A stretch of DNA of 64,000 nucleotides from positions 89,195,529-89,259,528 of the forward strand of contig CM043959.1 in NCBI GenBank assembly GCA_014529385.2. The letters are read 5' to 3'. The stretch comes from Adiantum capillus-veneris (Eukaryota; Streptophyta; Polypodiopsida; Polypodiales; Pteridaceae). A program made the translations under genes and the position numbers. A model generated the notes under the pieces. That model had not been told where the DNA came from. It ran no database searches and saw only the letters and a list, made by a program, of their open reading frames with translations. The first letter of the stretch is position 1, and every line of letters starts with the position of its first letter. Of the stretch, positions 34,677 to 47,471 are shown in pieces.

Positions 34677-35332
34677 AATTCTGGTAATTAAAAAGGTTGA
34701 GTGCTAATTACCGTTGATTAACCAACTAGAGCTTTGCTCTCTGGTGATTTCTGAGTAGAGATGTCTCTAGGTGAGAGAGAATTTTCCAGGACACCGAGTC
34801 TACCTGAAATTGTGAAGCTAGGGGTCCTATTTATAGGTTTCTGGCACTCACAAGCTCTCGTAGGATGGAAAAAAGCAATTGCTTGCAGCTCAATCAGCCC
34901 CCAGGCTCAAGATGGCGCCGCCTGCTACTAATTCTGTCTTGGGCAGGTTCATTACTGCCCCACACAGTCCCCCCAGCTTCCAAAATCCATTTCTGCTATT
35001 TTTCTTGACTTTTAATGATTAAACTTGGAAATATCTGCAATTTCTAAAACCTTAGGATAAAAAGTCTTTAGCAGTAATAATTATTGAAACCATTGAATTT
35101 TACTTAACTAATTAAATTCATAGTGTAACCTTTCAGATCCCGTAACTTTTCCAGATTTTTTCAGAATTCGGTTCTGAAAAATTCTAACCCTAGTAAAGCT
35201 CTGGTTACGGTTCAAAAAATACCAATATTTGCCATAATTGGATAATTCTACAGTGTTTTCTCAAAAGCCAAGTTAATTTGATTGGCTTTGTACAATTTCT
35301 AAAGTTTCAGAAACTGGAAACCTTACATTTCG

Positions 35333-36932
35333 TATAAGTTTGATGATACCCTGCTTGAGTGTGGGATCCATGCATTGAGAGACCCAAACTGCATTGATCA
35401 GTGGACATATAATTTTCTCAATTGTGGCCAAAAGGAGACCATAAATTCTTTGGACAGTCCACATACCTCTGGGCATTTATCATTAGGCAACTTCTTGAGA
35501 GCATAGTATATTTCACATACCTCTGGGCATTTATCATTAGGCAACTTCTTGAGAGCATAGTATATTTCTACCTCATCCAATGGTTGTTCCAACCTGTGTG
35601 CAGTGGCCTCTTCAATACATGGATCCACAGCATTCAAGAGGGTTTGGATTGCAGTTCTTCTTTCTGGTGAGTCCACAGGAGAACCATTGAGTAGGGTGTG
35701 ATAATACTGAGTGGCAGTAGCCATAATATTAGCACCTTGCACCAAGGGAGACCCATCCCCATGATGGAGGGTAGTAAGATGTTGCCTGCCTTTCTTATGT
35801 TTCAGTATTTTATAAAAGCTTTTGGAAGAATCTGACCCATCAGCCATAACCCATTGCCTACATAAGAACCTTTGCTTGTTTGTCTAGTTAATTTCATGAT
35901 CCAAAATTGCCCTTCTGGCTGCAATTAGTGTGAGTATGTCCCCTTGACAAAGTGCAGTAGGGTCAGTGTCAGCCTTACCTAGGATTGCAGCGACCTGTTG
36001 TTGTGCCTCATATAGGGCTTGAGATCCCTGCTTAGCCACACATTTCCCCACATTATTGATACATTTTTGGAGTCCATAGATGATATATAGCCAAGCAGAG
36101 AGCATATTGTTATGGTAGGCGCAGTAGCTTGCTCAATAAGTACCAGTACATCCCTTTTAAACATAGCATGATGAAGCAGAGCATTGTTGACCATCAAAGG
36201 TTTGGAATGAACAAATGCATGCATGTTAGTAGCAGAAGAATCAAGCAGAGTCAAAATAATAGGAAAGTGATCAGACAAAGCAATAGAAACATCCACAATC
36301 ACGTTCTCATTATTAGGTAACCAGGTAGAACCTATAAAATAGAGTCTATCCAATCTAGACTAGGAGTTGTGATGAGACAGAGAGTGAAAAGTGTATCCAG
36401 CGGGGGGTCGACATTGGTTCCAAGCATCTATGAGTTCCGCAGAAGATTGCAACTGATCCCATTGAAGGCCTTCTGAGTCAAACATGACTGTAGAGATAGA
36501 GGTGGTTTGATGAAGACCCTGGACCATATTAAAGTCTCCCCCTAGAATTCCGTGTGTGCAATCAAGAGTAGATAACCAGTTCCATAATTCTATTCTAGGA
36601 GCAACCTCATTGTGAGCATACAGATTATTAATGTGCAAAGGTCCCCATTCAGAGTTTACCAAAAACACAGAATATATGTCTGATGCATCATCCAAAATCC
36701 ATTGAGGATTGAGAGAATTTATTATATAAGTCAAGGTACCAGAATAACCTCCTGGCTTACCTCCATAAAATAAATTGTACCCTTTGAAATGCATTACCCT
36801 ACCAGCTTTGGAATGTAGTTTATTCTCTTGAACCAAACAAATATCCAACTCAGCATGTAAAAACCAGTTTTGAAAGGCTAGTAGCCTAGAAGGGTGGTTG
36901 AGGCCCTTTACATTAAAGGATGCAATCTTCAT
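35333..36932 (-). pseudogene. L1 ORF2: endonuclease and start of RT
   Basis: Starts at an ATG at 36,930-36,932. A complete EEP endonuclease is visible: IASFNVKGLNHP, LVQENKL (catalytic Glu), GILGGDFNMVQG (Asp/Asn), SRLDRLYF and ALSDHFPI (Asp/His). A TAG at 36,360-36,362 breaks it before SRLDR. The RT N-terminus follows (LDEVEIYYALKKLP block), with a 54-bp tandem duplication at 35,461-35,568. It ends at the insertion junction at 35,333. Confidence 0.88.
35461..35568 (+). repeat. Exact 54-bp tandem duplication in L1 RT
   Basis: Copies at 35,461-35,514 and 35,515-35,568 are identical by eye. The duplication adds 18 codons in frame to the RT N-terminal region and looks recent. Confidence 0.95.
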
Positions 36933-37388
36933 TGGGATTGGGGGGTGGTAGGAACCTGTTGAGTTTCTTCATCACTCAGACTGTCAGTCATGTGTACCTC
37001 CAGGTTCATCTGGTTACATAGAGGGGCATTAGCCTCTTTAATAGCCGAACGTTGCATAATCACAGAGTCAATAGCTGCTAAGGTCTCAGGAGAGGGAACA
37101 TCCTATGGAACATCAAACACATTGGGGGAGGCATAGCCTGAGATGCCTAGTCTTGATCTAAACGTTCTTTTGGAAAGTTGAAAACCATCCGAATCTACTA
37201 CTCTCTTGCCCCTATCCAGTGGTCTCGTATTCTTTTAAGTGGAAGGAATTGAGACTGCCTGGTTCTCTGCATGGGAGGGGGGTTTGGGTCTGTTGTTTTA
37301 TAGGTCTAATTTATATCGGCCGGGGGGAGCTGAATATTCAGGGGAGCATCCTTTGGGGGGAGTTATAGGCTTGTTAGTTGTACCTAAG

Positions 37389-37390
<2 letters not shown>
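36929..37390 (-). pseudogene. L1 ORF1, C-terminal tail
   Basis: Minus-strand coding with a few breaks runs from about 37,385 to a TGA that overlaps the ORF2 start as ATGA. Recognisable parts are low-complexity and basic (RPLDRGKRVVDSDG, KRTFRSRLG), then an acidic tail (TDSLSDEETQQ). The nucleic-acid-binding core of ORF1 is missing; the sequence is lost at the (CT)n tract. Confidence 0.6.
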
Positions 37391-37391
<1 letters not shown>

Positions 37392-37429
<38 letters not shown>

Positions 37430-37921
37430 GTGGCATTATGGCCTGCAAGGGCAATTCAGCGACGACTAATAGAATGATATTTGCGCGCCATTGTGCACAC
37501 AAGGTTCCAAGTTATGCTGCCACAACATTAAAATTATTTTCTATTACACATAGCCTGGACACCCACACACATACACACCCGCTCTCTCTATCTATCTCTC
37601 TCTTCCTCTCTGTACCGTGGCTATACTTCTCCTCCGTGGTTTCATACCCATATGTGACTCTCTATCTGCAATTAAGCGTCATTATGGTGTGCGTACGACC
37701 TTTAGGCTGAACGTACAATCATCTCCGCGCGCCATTGTGCAAAATAGTCAAATTTATGGGCGGTTGTCATTTTGGCTTATATAGCAATCCCAATAGCATA
37801 CCATTTCTAGTTTATCATTCACACACACACACAAGACTACTCTTTGTATCCCCTTTCCTTGCTCTTCATCTACTTCTCTCTCTATGTCTCTCTCTCATAC
37901 CTGTAGGTATATCCTTTGCAT
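37392..37921. other. (CT)n microsatellite and spacer
   Basis: A (CT)n run at 37,392-37,426, then 500 bases without a gene. The spacer has two copies of a cgcgccattgtgca motif (37,487 and 37,727) and several short CT-rich patches. Confidence 0.7.
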
Positions 37922-40040
37922 TGTTGGGGGATTTGTGTTCGAAAGGTGAGCCGTGAAGGCACGGGGCCTCTGGCTGAGAGAGGTGTGAGGAAGAGAGTTG
38001 CAACAGACAGAATCAATGTCGAAAACCTTTTTTTTATAGACATCTTGGACAAATTTCTGAAACTTAATAACCCAAAACGGACAATTAATAGTATTGTTGC
38101 TTAATCAAATGTTAATGGAGGAGTTTATGCTCTTTACATGGTTTAACCTGCCTTAACCCAAGTGCTTATTAAGAAAATCAAACTTCAATGATGATAATAA
38201 TGTTCAACCCGATGATAGCAGTATGACAGTACTTTCCCCATTGCCTTAGTTGGTGTGCCAAGCTTGCCTTGATCTTCTTTGTTCTCCCTCTGTTGCTTCA
38301 AGGTCGAGAGAGAGCTTGAACTTCTCTTTGGCTATGAATATGGGAGCTTAGTTTAGGCTTATTATGGTGAAGGAGGTTTGGATTAGACTTGCAAGCTTAG
38401 GATAGGATTTCAATGGACATGGAGGCTTAAAATGGAATTCGAATGGGCTTATGAGGATTTGACTACAGTTGGTTTAGCAAGGTTTGCATTAGAGCGGCTT
38501 AGAAGCTTAGGATTCGAATAAGCTTCGGAGCTTAGCTAAGGAGCGTCCATGGAAGATTAGAGTGAATTGATTATGAAGGCTACGGCTTCGTATTAAACTA
38601 AGGAGACCTTGATGAGAATGGGCTTATGCAGGCATATGTATGGCTTTGCCTTCGGAGAGAAGAAGAATGAATGAAAAAGAGACCCCAATGAGAGCCGCTT
38701 TCTCCTTTTTTATAATAACTTTGGGAGATTGCATGGCAAGTTTTCTTGCTATTTCTGGCCAACCCATTAGCAACGTCGCTAATGGGCAGCGCCCCTTGAT
38801 GATGTGGAAAGCTAATTTGGCGGGTGCACGAAAAGCTGCGAAGCTGGGGCCGAATCGAAGCGCCATGGCGTGCTGCGGAATTTTCCCTTCTTCGACAACC
38901 TCATCGAGTGCCCGAGCTGGCCAATGCGAGCTAGTTTCTTGTCCCCTGCTTCCCTATGCACCGTTGAATGCTATGGCCACCCTCCTCTTCACATTAGGTT
39001 TTAAAAAAAACCTCTCTTATGGTTAGTGGGCGGCCATAGCTTATAAAATACACAACATTAGGTTTAATTGTCGACCAAGGCAGTGCCAAACATGACGTCT
39101 TTCTTTAGCATCCCTTATTGAGCAATCAACACTCTCTAGGAGACGACATTTCGGACTAAGAGCTCCTCAAGAGATTTTTGTGATTTTGTAGAGAACCATA
39201 TTTGGCATACATATCGAACAAGCACTATTCCTCTTTTGTTGTTGATGTTGATGACCATCAATAAGCGGCCATGGGTTGCCGCAGTGGAGACCACCATTGG
39301 ACTTGAAAATACACTTGCTAGTGGAGACAGCCTTTGATTGCCACCATACTTGCCATATATATTGACCAAGGCATTGCATTTGGCTCCGACGGCTCCTATG
39401 GTTAGTATAAATTAATTTGAACTGCCATTAGCCAACCATTAGCACTGGCTATCAATGCACTATAAGAGATGAGCTTCTGAAGATGATACCATTTCCCAGA
39501 ACCTGGCTGAGGCTCAAAAATTCATAGATGAACAACTGGCCGAGGTGACCAAAGTGGTACGGAACTAGGCCCCGGTGAAACTTAAACTGTCCATATCTTG
39601 ACAACCAAAACTCCGATTGACGACCTGGAAAGACCGACACACTCCTCAAAGTGAGCACTTTAGGCCATGCATTCATATGATCTTTGACACTTTATCAGCA
39701 GCTGCCCAATCCGGTATAGATCTGCTACTACTGATTCAACTTTAAACTGACATAACTTCCTATCTGTAGCTCCAATTGACAAGCCATAAAGACAAGCCTA
39801 TAGAGCACTTCAAGTAATAAAATTCTGATGAACAAAATTCAGCTATGACCACTTCAAGCATACTCATTGTTAGCATTAACAAGACATATTTTAGCCCTTT
39901 AGAGCCGCATCTGACATACCTTTTGCTTAAAATTGGCTTGTTATCAAGCCCTTATTATTGCCGAATAATCATATAGGATTCAAATAAACCTGATTGACAT
40001 CCCTTTCCTCATTTTCTTGTCACGAAAGTGGAGCTACACG
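37922..40040 (-). repeat. 3' LTR (left) of the TR-GAG-like element
   Basis: Matches 42,571-44,265 along its length except for an extra ~524 bp at 38,107-38,630. That extra segment is absent from the right copy and contains degenerate gcttagga/aggctta repeats. Homology resumes at ggcatatg(ta)tggctttg. Confidence 0.8.
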
Positions 40041-40598
40041 ACATCCAACCCCTCGAAACCTGCACAGCCTCTGGTCTGTGCCAATCGGTCTTCAAGCTGC
40101 ATCTGTTATAAACAACTTAAGCTACATGTCATCAAGCTCACATAATTGGTAAGGACATGTAAAACAAAATAAGTCTTAAATCATATCATCAATAGTCTAG
40201 CTCAATTATCTGGTAGCTGTCCCATCACAAATCTTTGAACCGTAGTGGTCGTATCTCCAAAGCATTCAATTATGAAAATCTGTTTAATGAACCTCGCCAG
40301 ACTCAAGTGCTCCAGTTACGTATGCACATGGCTTGATCATTAGGATCGCTTTAGGGAACCTTGTCTAGCTCCATTATGCCTTAATCTAACTACACACGGA
40401 ATGGCCGTCAAGTCCTTTACATCAAGTTCTGGTAGCAGAACCAACTCAAAAGATATGACGATACTTTGTTAATTGTCCAAAGATGACAAATGGAAGCTAG
40501 CCATGTAAGCTTATTGATACTATAACCAAAAAATCTTTTGACTTAGCATAAATCCAAAAATAAAACTTAGTGCCAAGTAACCTGCTACAAAAAATAAT

Positions 40599-41908
40599 TC
40601 ATATCCTTGAATCTGCAAGTTGCCCTTCAATAGCCCCAGGATCAAATGGGATAATAAGAAATTTCCCCAATAGTGGAGCACCATAATATTCACATGAGCA
40701 TACATTTCCTGTATCGATCAACTTCAAGCATTTCTGCTCCAAATATGCTATTCTTGGATCTAACAAAAAGAAACCACAATGTATACCCAAAAATACCCAT
40801 CCATAGTGAACCTGCTTTTGAAGATATTTTGAATCTCCTAGAACAAATACCATTAAGATCACATAGCATTGATGGGCTCCGCAATATACTAGAGCTTCAC
40901 CTGAAGCATAGTCCAACACCCACATCTCATAAACTTTTGGTAACTTAAGGTCGTTACCAACAAGCATTAAATAATTTTGACTCCCTTTTACTGGTAGCCA
41001 AGACATCGCTGACATAAGAATTATTAGGAATAGTATCCAAATCCACGCACATTGTCCAAAGAAATGAAAAACCCTGTGCACCTTATGCAGTATCAAGGAT
41101 GATTTAGCATCATCACCCCCTCTAGATTCATAGCCATTACAAAAAACCTTAGGACTTTCTGGACCTGTATCATTAGAGAGATTTTTACCTGGGTTTTGAG
41201 TTTGATAATGTAAAATAGCTTTATCCTGTAGATCTTCATCCATAACATCATTGGAAAAATCACCTTGGAAGTCTCAACATTTATCAAAATTATAGGAGTT
41301 GGCTCCTCTTGACGCCCATATATAATCATAGATGTAAAATCCATGTCAATATCTTGTTCACAGTCAGCATGATCTAAGAAATCTTCAGACTCATCAATAT
41401 CATCCTCTGCTTCCTCATCTGCATCCATGCTACTTAGCAAGCCATTATAACTTTGTAAAGGTTCATTTGGAACCCCCTCTGAAGGGGTACATACATCAAA
41501 AAGCTCTCCTATACTGTTATGATCTTCTCCTTTATATAGGGCCAAAAAACCATCGATTGTGGAATCTTCTTCTGTGATAATAGAATCAGCAAGCCTATTG
41601 TTAGGAGCAACCATAGGTTCATTGAGGTCCACAACCTCGGTCACTTCATCAGCTATTGTATATATATTAGCTTTATTTATGCAATCATCTGTAGGAAATC
41701 TGCTACCCTGCTCAGCTATAGTGCCGATAGATCCATTAGAAGCCTGTAGTGGCTCATCTTCTTGATAGAATTTTTTAGAACATCCCTTGCCAAGGTCAGT
41801 AGCTTGTAAAATTTTTGTTGTATAGTCTAGCTCTTCACTAGAACCATTATCCGAGGTACTTCCATGCGGCAATCTTTGAAAATAAATCATATATTTCTGT
41901 TTCAACAT
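40599..41908 (-). pseudogene. Acidic protein with a hydrophobic segment, unknown
   Basis: Two overlapping minus-strand ORFs (41,093-41,908 and 40,599-41,243) read as one protein with a frame change near 41,240. The first part is very acidic (DADEEAEDDIDESEDF). The second has a strongly hydrophobic stretch (WIWILFLIILMSAMSWL) that could span a membrane, then a Cys/Tyr-rich tail. It follows the gag-like part of the same element. An envelope-like role is conceivable, but no signal peptide, cleavage site or other envelope feature was seen. Confidence 0.4.
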
Positions 41909-42560
41909 TTATTCATTATTTACCTTTGCTAGGTTGCTCAAAGTATGGTTCTCTGAAGTTGAATCTGCAATTTCCAATGTTGTATTTGCTTTGGCTTTAC
42001 TCCTTGCAGAAATATGTTCCCAAAATTGATCGTAATTAAGGAACTGCATCTGATCCCCTTCTTCTTTATAAAAAACAATTTGGTTTTTTTCGTTAATCTC
42101 CTTCATGGCCAACTTGATAATCTTTGAGCTTTTGTGAACAAACCCATCTACAAAATAGTCCCACTGTGTGGGATATGTTCTGCCAAGTTTCGAACCTTAT
42201 ATTTAAATTCGGAGGTTACAACTTCTTCAAAAGCCAAAATCATCCGATCTTCTAGAATTCCTCGACTCTTCATCTCCGCTTTATAGCATGTAAGGAGTCC
42301 ATCTGGATCATGTCCTTCAAACATTCCATATCGTTCATATACGACATCAAGTGCCATCTCCACTGCATCATCATGTATGCTTTTTTATCTTCATAGCTTT
42401 TACTTCTTGCAAACAACCCTGAATTAAGCCCAACATTTTTGGCAGATCTGCAACTGCTAGATTTTTATCAAATCTATTGAATTGTAATCTTCAATTAACT
42501 GCATCAACTCTTCTGGAATCTCCATCTTTACCTCCCACCCCGGCTCGTTTCGCATCGGGT
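41909..42560 (-). pseudogene. Gag-like protein of the TR-GAG-like element
   Basis: Minus-strand segments follow the primer site: an N-terminal part around KMEIPEELMQLIEDYNS (about 42,540-42,460), then 42,148-42,363 (YGMFEGHDPDGLLTCYKAEM then RMILAFEEVVTSEFKYKV), then 41,909-42,112. The FxGxDPxGxLxxY...LA pattern resembles the capsid-like start of Ty3/gypsy gag. Frame changes separate the parts, so this copy is decayed. Confidence 0.55.
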
Positions 42561-42570
42561 TCACCAAGAA

Positions 42571-44265
42571 TGTCAGGGGATTTATGTTCCAAAGGTGAGC
42601 CGCGAAGGCACGGGGACTCTGGCTATGAGAGGTTCTAGGAAGAGGGTTGCAACAGACACAATCAAAGTAGAAAAATCTTAAAATAGACAGCTTGGACAAA
42701 ATTCTAAAACTTAATAACCCAAAACGGACAATTAACTGTACCGCTGCTTAATCAAGGCATATGGCTTTGTCTCCGGAGAGAAGAAGAAGAAGAATGAAAA
42801 AGAGAGCCCCAATGAGAGTCGCTTCCTCCTTTTTCATAATAAATTTGGGAGATTTCATGGCAAGTTTTCTTGCTATTTCTAGCCAACCCATTAGCGATGT
42901 CGCTAATGGGCAGCGTCCCTTGATGACTTGGCAAGCTAATTTGGCAGGTGCACAAAAATCTCACATTAGCGATGTCGCTAATGGGCAATGCCCCTTGATG
43001 ACTTGGCAAGCTAATTTGGCAGGTGCACAAAAATCTGTGAAGCTAGGGGCGAATCGAAGCGCCATGGCGTGCTGTGGGATTTTCCCTTCTTCAACAAACT
43101 CATCCAGTGCCCGAGCTGGCCAGCACGAGCTCTTTTCTTGTCCCCTGCTTTCTTGCACGTTGTTAAACGCCATGGCCACCCTCCTCTTCACATTAGGTTT
43201 TTAAAAAAACCTCTCTTATGGTTAGTGGGAGGCCACACTTAGTGGGCGGCCATAGCTTATAAAATACATAACATTAGGTTTAATTGTCGGCCAAGGTAGT
43301 TCCAAGCATGACGTCTTTGTTCAACATCCCTTATCAAGAAATCAACACTCTCTAGGAGAGGACATTTCGGACTAAGAGCTCCTCAAGAGCTTTTTGTGCT
43401 TTTGTAGATAACCATATTTGGCATACATATGGAACAAGCACTACTCCTCTTTTACTGTTGATGACCATCAATAAGCGGCCATGGGTTGCCGCAGTGGAGA
43501 CCACCATTGGACTTGAAAATATACTTGCTAGTGGAAACAGCCTTCGATTGCCACCATACCTGGCATATATATTAACCAAGGCATTGCATTTGGCTCCAAC
43601 GCCTCCTATGGTTAGTATAAATTAATATGAACTGCCATTAGCCAACCATGTATACAATTTGACTGAAGCATTGGTTATCAATGCACTATAAGTGATGAGC
43701 TTCTGAAGATGATACCATTTCCTAGAACCTCGCTAAGGCTAAAAAATTACCAAATCAACAACTGACCAAGGCGACTAGAGTGGTACGGAATTGGCCCCCG
43801 GTGAAACTTAAACTGTCCATATCTTTACCACCAAAACTTGATTAATGAACTGGAAAGACCGACATGCTCCTCAAAGTGGGCACTTCACGCCCATGCATAC
43901 GTATCATCTTTGACACTTTATCAGCAACTGCCCAATCCGGTATAGATCTGCTACCGATTCAACTTTAAACTGACATAACGTCATATCTGTAGCTCCAATT
44001 GACGAGCCGTAAAGACAGGCCTATAGAGCACTTCAAGTACTACGACTCTAATGAATAAAATCCCAGCTATGACCACTTCAAGCATACTCATTTTTAGCAT
44101 TAACAAGACATATTTCAGCCCTTTAGAGCCGCATCCGACATACTTTTGGCTTAAAATTGGCTTGTTATCAAGCCCTTATTATTGCTGAATAATCATATAG
44201 GATTCAAATAAACCTGTTTGGCATCCCTGCTCATTTTCTTGTCATGGAAGCGGAGCTGCACGACA
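42571..44265 (-). repeat. 5' LTR (right) of the TR-GAG-like element
   Basis: Homologous to the left copy. It carries its own 75-bp tandem duplication (42,889-43,038). Confidence 0.8.
42889..43038 (+). repeat. 75-bp tandem duplication with hairpin
   Basis: Two units start at 42,889 and 42,964. Each contains attagcgatgtcgctaat, an 8-bp perfect inverted repeat with a 2-base loop. The left LTR has only one copy. Confidence 0.9.
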
Positions 44266-45558
<1,293 letters not shown>

Positions 45559-47110
45559 TTGTCTTTAGGTGAACAAGAAGCAGAAGAGAGACTACCTAAG
45601 TTCCTGAGAGGATCTTTAAAGAGAGATGTGGACTTTGCTCATGCCAAAGATACATTTCTTGGAGGTTATGTTGTGGGGATACAGGAACCCCCCCATGACT
45701 CAGAAGCTTCAAAACAGGAAGAAGTGCCTATAAGCCAGAAGCTTCAAGTGACTAGCACCAAAAAGAGAAACTTTGATCTTTCTTCTGCGAGTGAGCCAGC
45801 TACGAAATGTAAGGAGGTGGTGGATGGGGTTGAAAATCCTGCATGTGTGGATGAAAGACTATTTGATTTTGCAATATCTGTAGGAGCTACTGAAATGTTC
45901 GACAAGGTCTCTTCTATCTTCAATACCCCATTCATTTTGGATGACCTTATAGCTCAACACATTGATTTCCTCAAGTTGGAAAGAGACAAGTTTGAGCTTG
46001 AGGTCCACAGGGGTAGGTTGGTTACTGCTAACATGGTGGTGGTGCACTTAAAAGATTGTGATTCCACAAGAAGGTCATAGAAGAAGTACCATCACCTGCC
46101 TATCATCTATAGACCGTCACGGTGTCCTATGCACGAACAAGATTGCAAGCTAATCAAAGAATCCATTGGGTTCCTTCTATTCTTAAATTCTCTATTTGCT
46201 AGTCTATTGAAAGATCCTTCAGAGGTAATGGATGAGGAGGATCTACCACCCGATGGACAAGATGATGAGGACATGGAGTCCAATGAGGTTCCTGAGATTG
46301 AGGAGGATATGAATCTTGAGGCAGAGGTTAAAGAGGTGCAACAAAGAAAAATACTTACAGTTAAAACATTTGACATTAAACTACCTTCAGATGTCTCTCG
46401 CTTTAATGAGAAGCAAGCCACATTTTTTATGCTTCGTGGATTGCCAGAGTTCAAATTTTGTGAGAGATCATACATTTTTCTCCATGACATTCAAAGTATA
46501 TTTTCTTTAACGGAGGACTTTGCACTTGCCATGCTCTCCAAATTTCAAGAGGGGAGGAGTGGATTTGTATCTAATGACAACACTATAACAATGAGGCAAT
46601 GGAAACCTCTAGTAACCCAATGGAGTGCCTCAAACATTGCTTTGAGAAGGCAAAAAAGTATAGAGAGACACTTCCTAATGAGGCCAGCTTCCAAGCTATT
46701 AAAAACAGCCTCAGGCCATCAACCAGTACTCCAAAAGTAGAGGACTAGTTTACGCGTCTTACACAAGGGTCCATGAGGTCATTGGACCTATGGAAGGATT
46801 CCTTATATATGCAAGATGAGAGGAAGTACTACAACATTTTACCTCAAGACGCTCTCACGCTTCCTAGGTGGACCAATGCTGCCACAAAATACAAACAAAG
46901 CTATCCTCGTTGACAATGTTTTTGCTACAGAATGTTTTGGATATTGTCCAGGGTACAGTGGTGGTCGTGTAGCTTATTATTACACATACACAGCAATGGA
47001 ACTCACTTTGAGAAACAAAACCCAAATGAATTATTAGATTACGGCAAACATTTAATGATCCGACACAAGGGTAATGTGCCAAAAGATATCCACTATTTGT
47101 CATCAAGTTG
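45559..47110 (+). pseudogene. Unknown coding remnant
   Basis: Plus-strand segments 45,559-46,080 and 46,129-46,740 are long and non-repetitive, with balanced composition. A further coherent stretch in changing frames runs 46,780-47,110 (includes DERKYYNILPQDALTLPRW and HKGNVPKDIHYLSS). The first has no in-frame ATG at its start. The second has an acidic block (MDEEDLPPDGQDDEDMES) before a longer folded-looking part. No family was recognised. It converges tail-to-tail with the methyltransferase-like gene at 47,472. Confidence 0.5.
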
Positions 47111-47206
47111 AGAGATTTGTGACTTGTATTGGGGTGCAATTTTTGGACGAGCACTTTTTAAGAATCGGGCGAGCGGATTCCCAAAAGAAGGGACAATCTA
47201 CCCATA

Positions 47207-47265
47207 TCTCTCTCTCTCTCTCTATCTATCTCTCTCTCCCTCCCTCCCTCTCTCTTTTGTTTCCA

Positions 47266-47330
<65 letters not shown>
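47207..47330. repeat. (CT)n microsatellite
   Basis: Two CT runs with an imperfect middle, between the two convergent coding regions. Confidence 0.95.
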
Positions 47331-47471
47331 CAACTAAAATTTGATTTTCGTTTCATGACCAACTTACATTCAAATAAAAAACACCATGGATTCATTCAAT
47401 ACACTATTCATAAAAGAAACAGAAGTTCCTTACACATAGTTATGGTCTATTTCATATAGCAAACCTCGAAT

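Larger units (their letters stand above)
26274..35327 (-). mobile_element. ~3.9-kb LTR-type insertion in the L1 (solo LTR or non-autonomous), itself holding the Copia element
   Basis: Ends are TGTGAG...CTTACA with flanking tttgg (26,269-26,273) and tttcg (35,328-35,332), a 5-bp target-site duplication with one mismatch. Without the nested Copia and its duplication it is about 3,870 bp. On the minus strand a CTATAAATAG box (34,827-34,836) lies about 490 bases from the right end, so it probably transcribes leftward. No terminal direct repeat was found, which favours a long solo LTR. It also holds a tandem array (28,100-29,175) and a short basic ORF at 27,412-27,555. Confidence 0.65.
24860..37390 (-). 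mobile_element. L1-type LINE split by a nested LTR-type insertion
   Basis: The minus strand has the ORF1 tail, then ORF2 with endonuclease and the first part of RT, down to 35,333. The rest of RT resumes at 26,268 and runs to about 25,041. If 26,274-35,332 is removed, the RT reading continues without a gap in the same frame, which shows a single LINE interrupted by an insertion. A possible AATAAA on the minus strand at 24,885-24,890 may mark the 3' end. The 5' end is lost at a (CT)n tract near 37,390. Confidence 0.85.
37922..44265 (-). mobile_element. Non-autonomous LTR retrotransposon with gag-like ORFs (LARD/TR-GAG type)
   Basis: Two same-direction repeats bound a 2.5-kb interior: 37,922-~40,040 and 42,571-~44,265. 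Both begin TGTYRGGGGATTT and share the end cacgaca. On the minus strand a candidate primer site (TGGTGAACCCGATGCG) lies four bases inside the right repeat. A purine-rich tract (GAGGGGTTGGA) directly abuts the left repeat. Both are where a minus-strand LTR element needs them. No RT, RNase H or integrase motif is present, so it would depend on a helper. A possible tgcat duplication flanks it, but the right outer end is uncertain by about 12 bases. Confidence 0.75.

Noticed and set aside
37922-44265. The repeated segments as a simple segmental duplication
   Set aside because: Shared TG- and CA-type ends, a primer-site-like sequence and a purine tract at the inner borders fit LTRs better.
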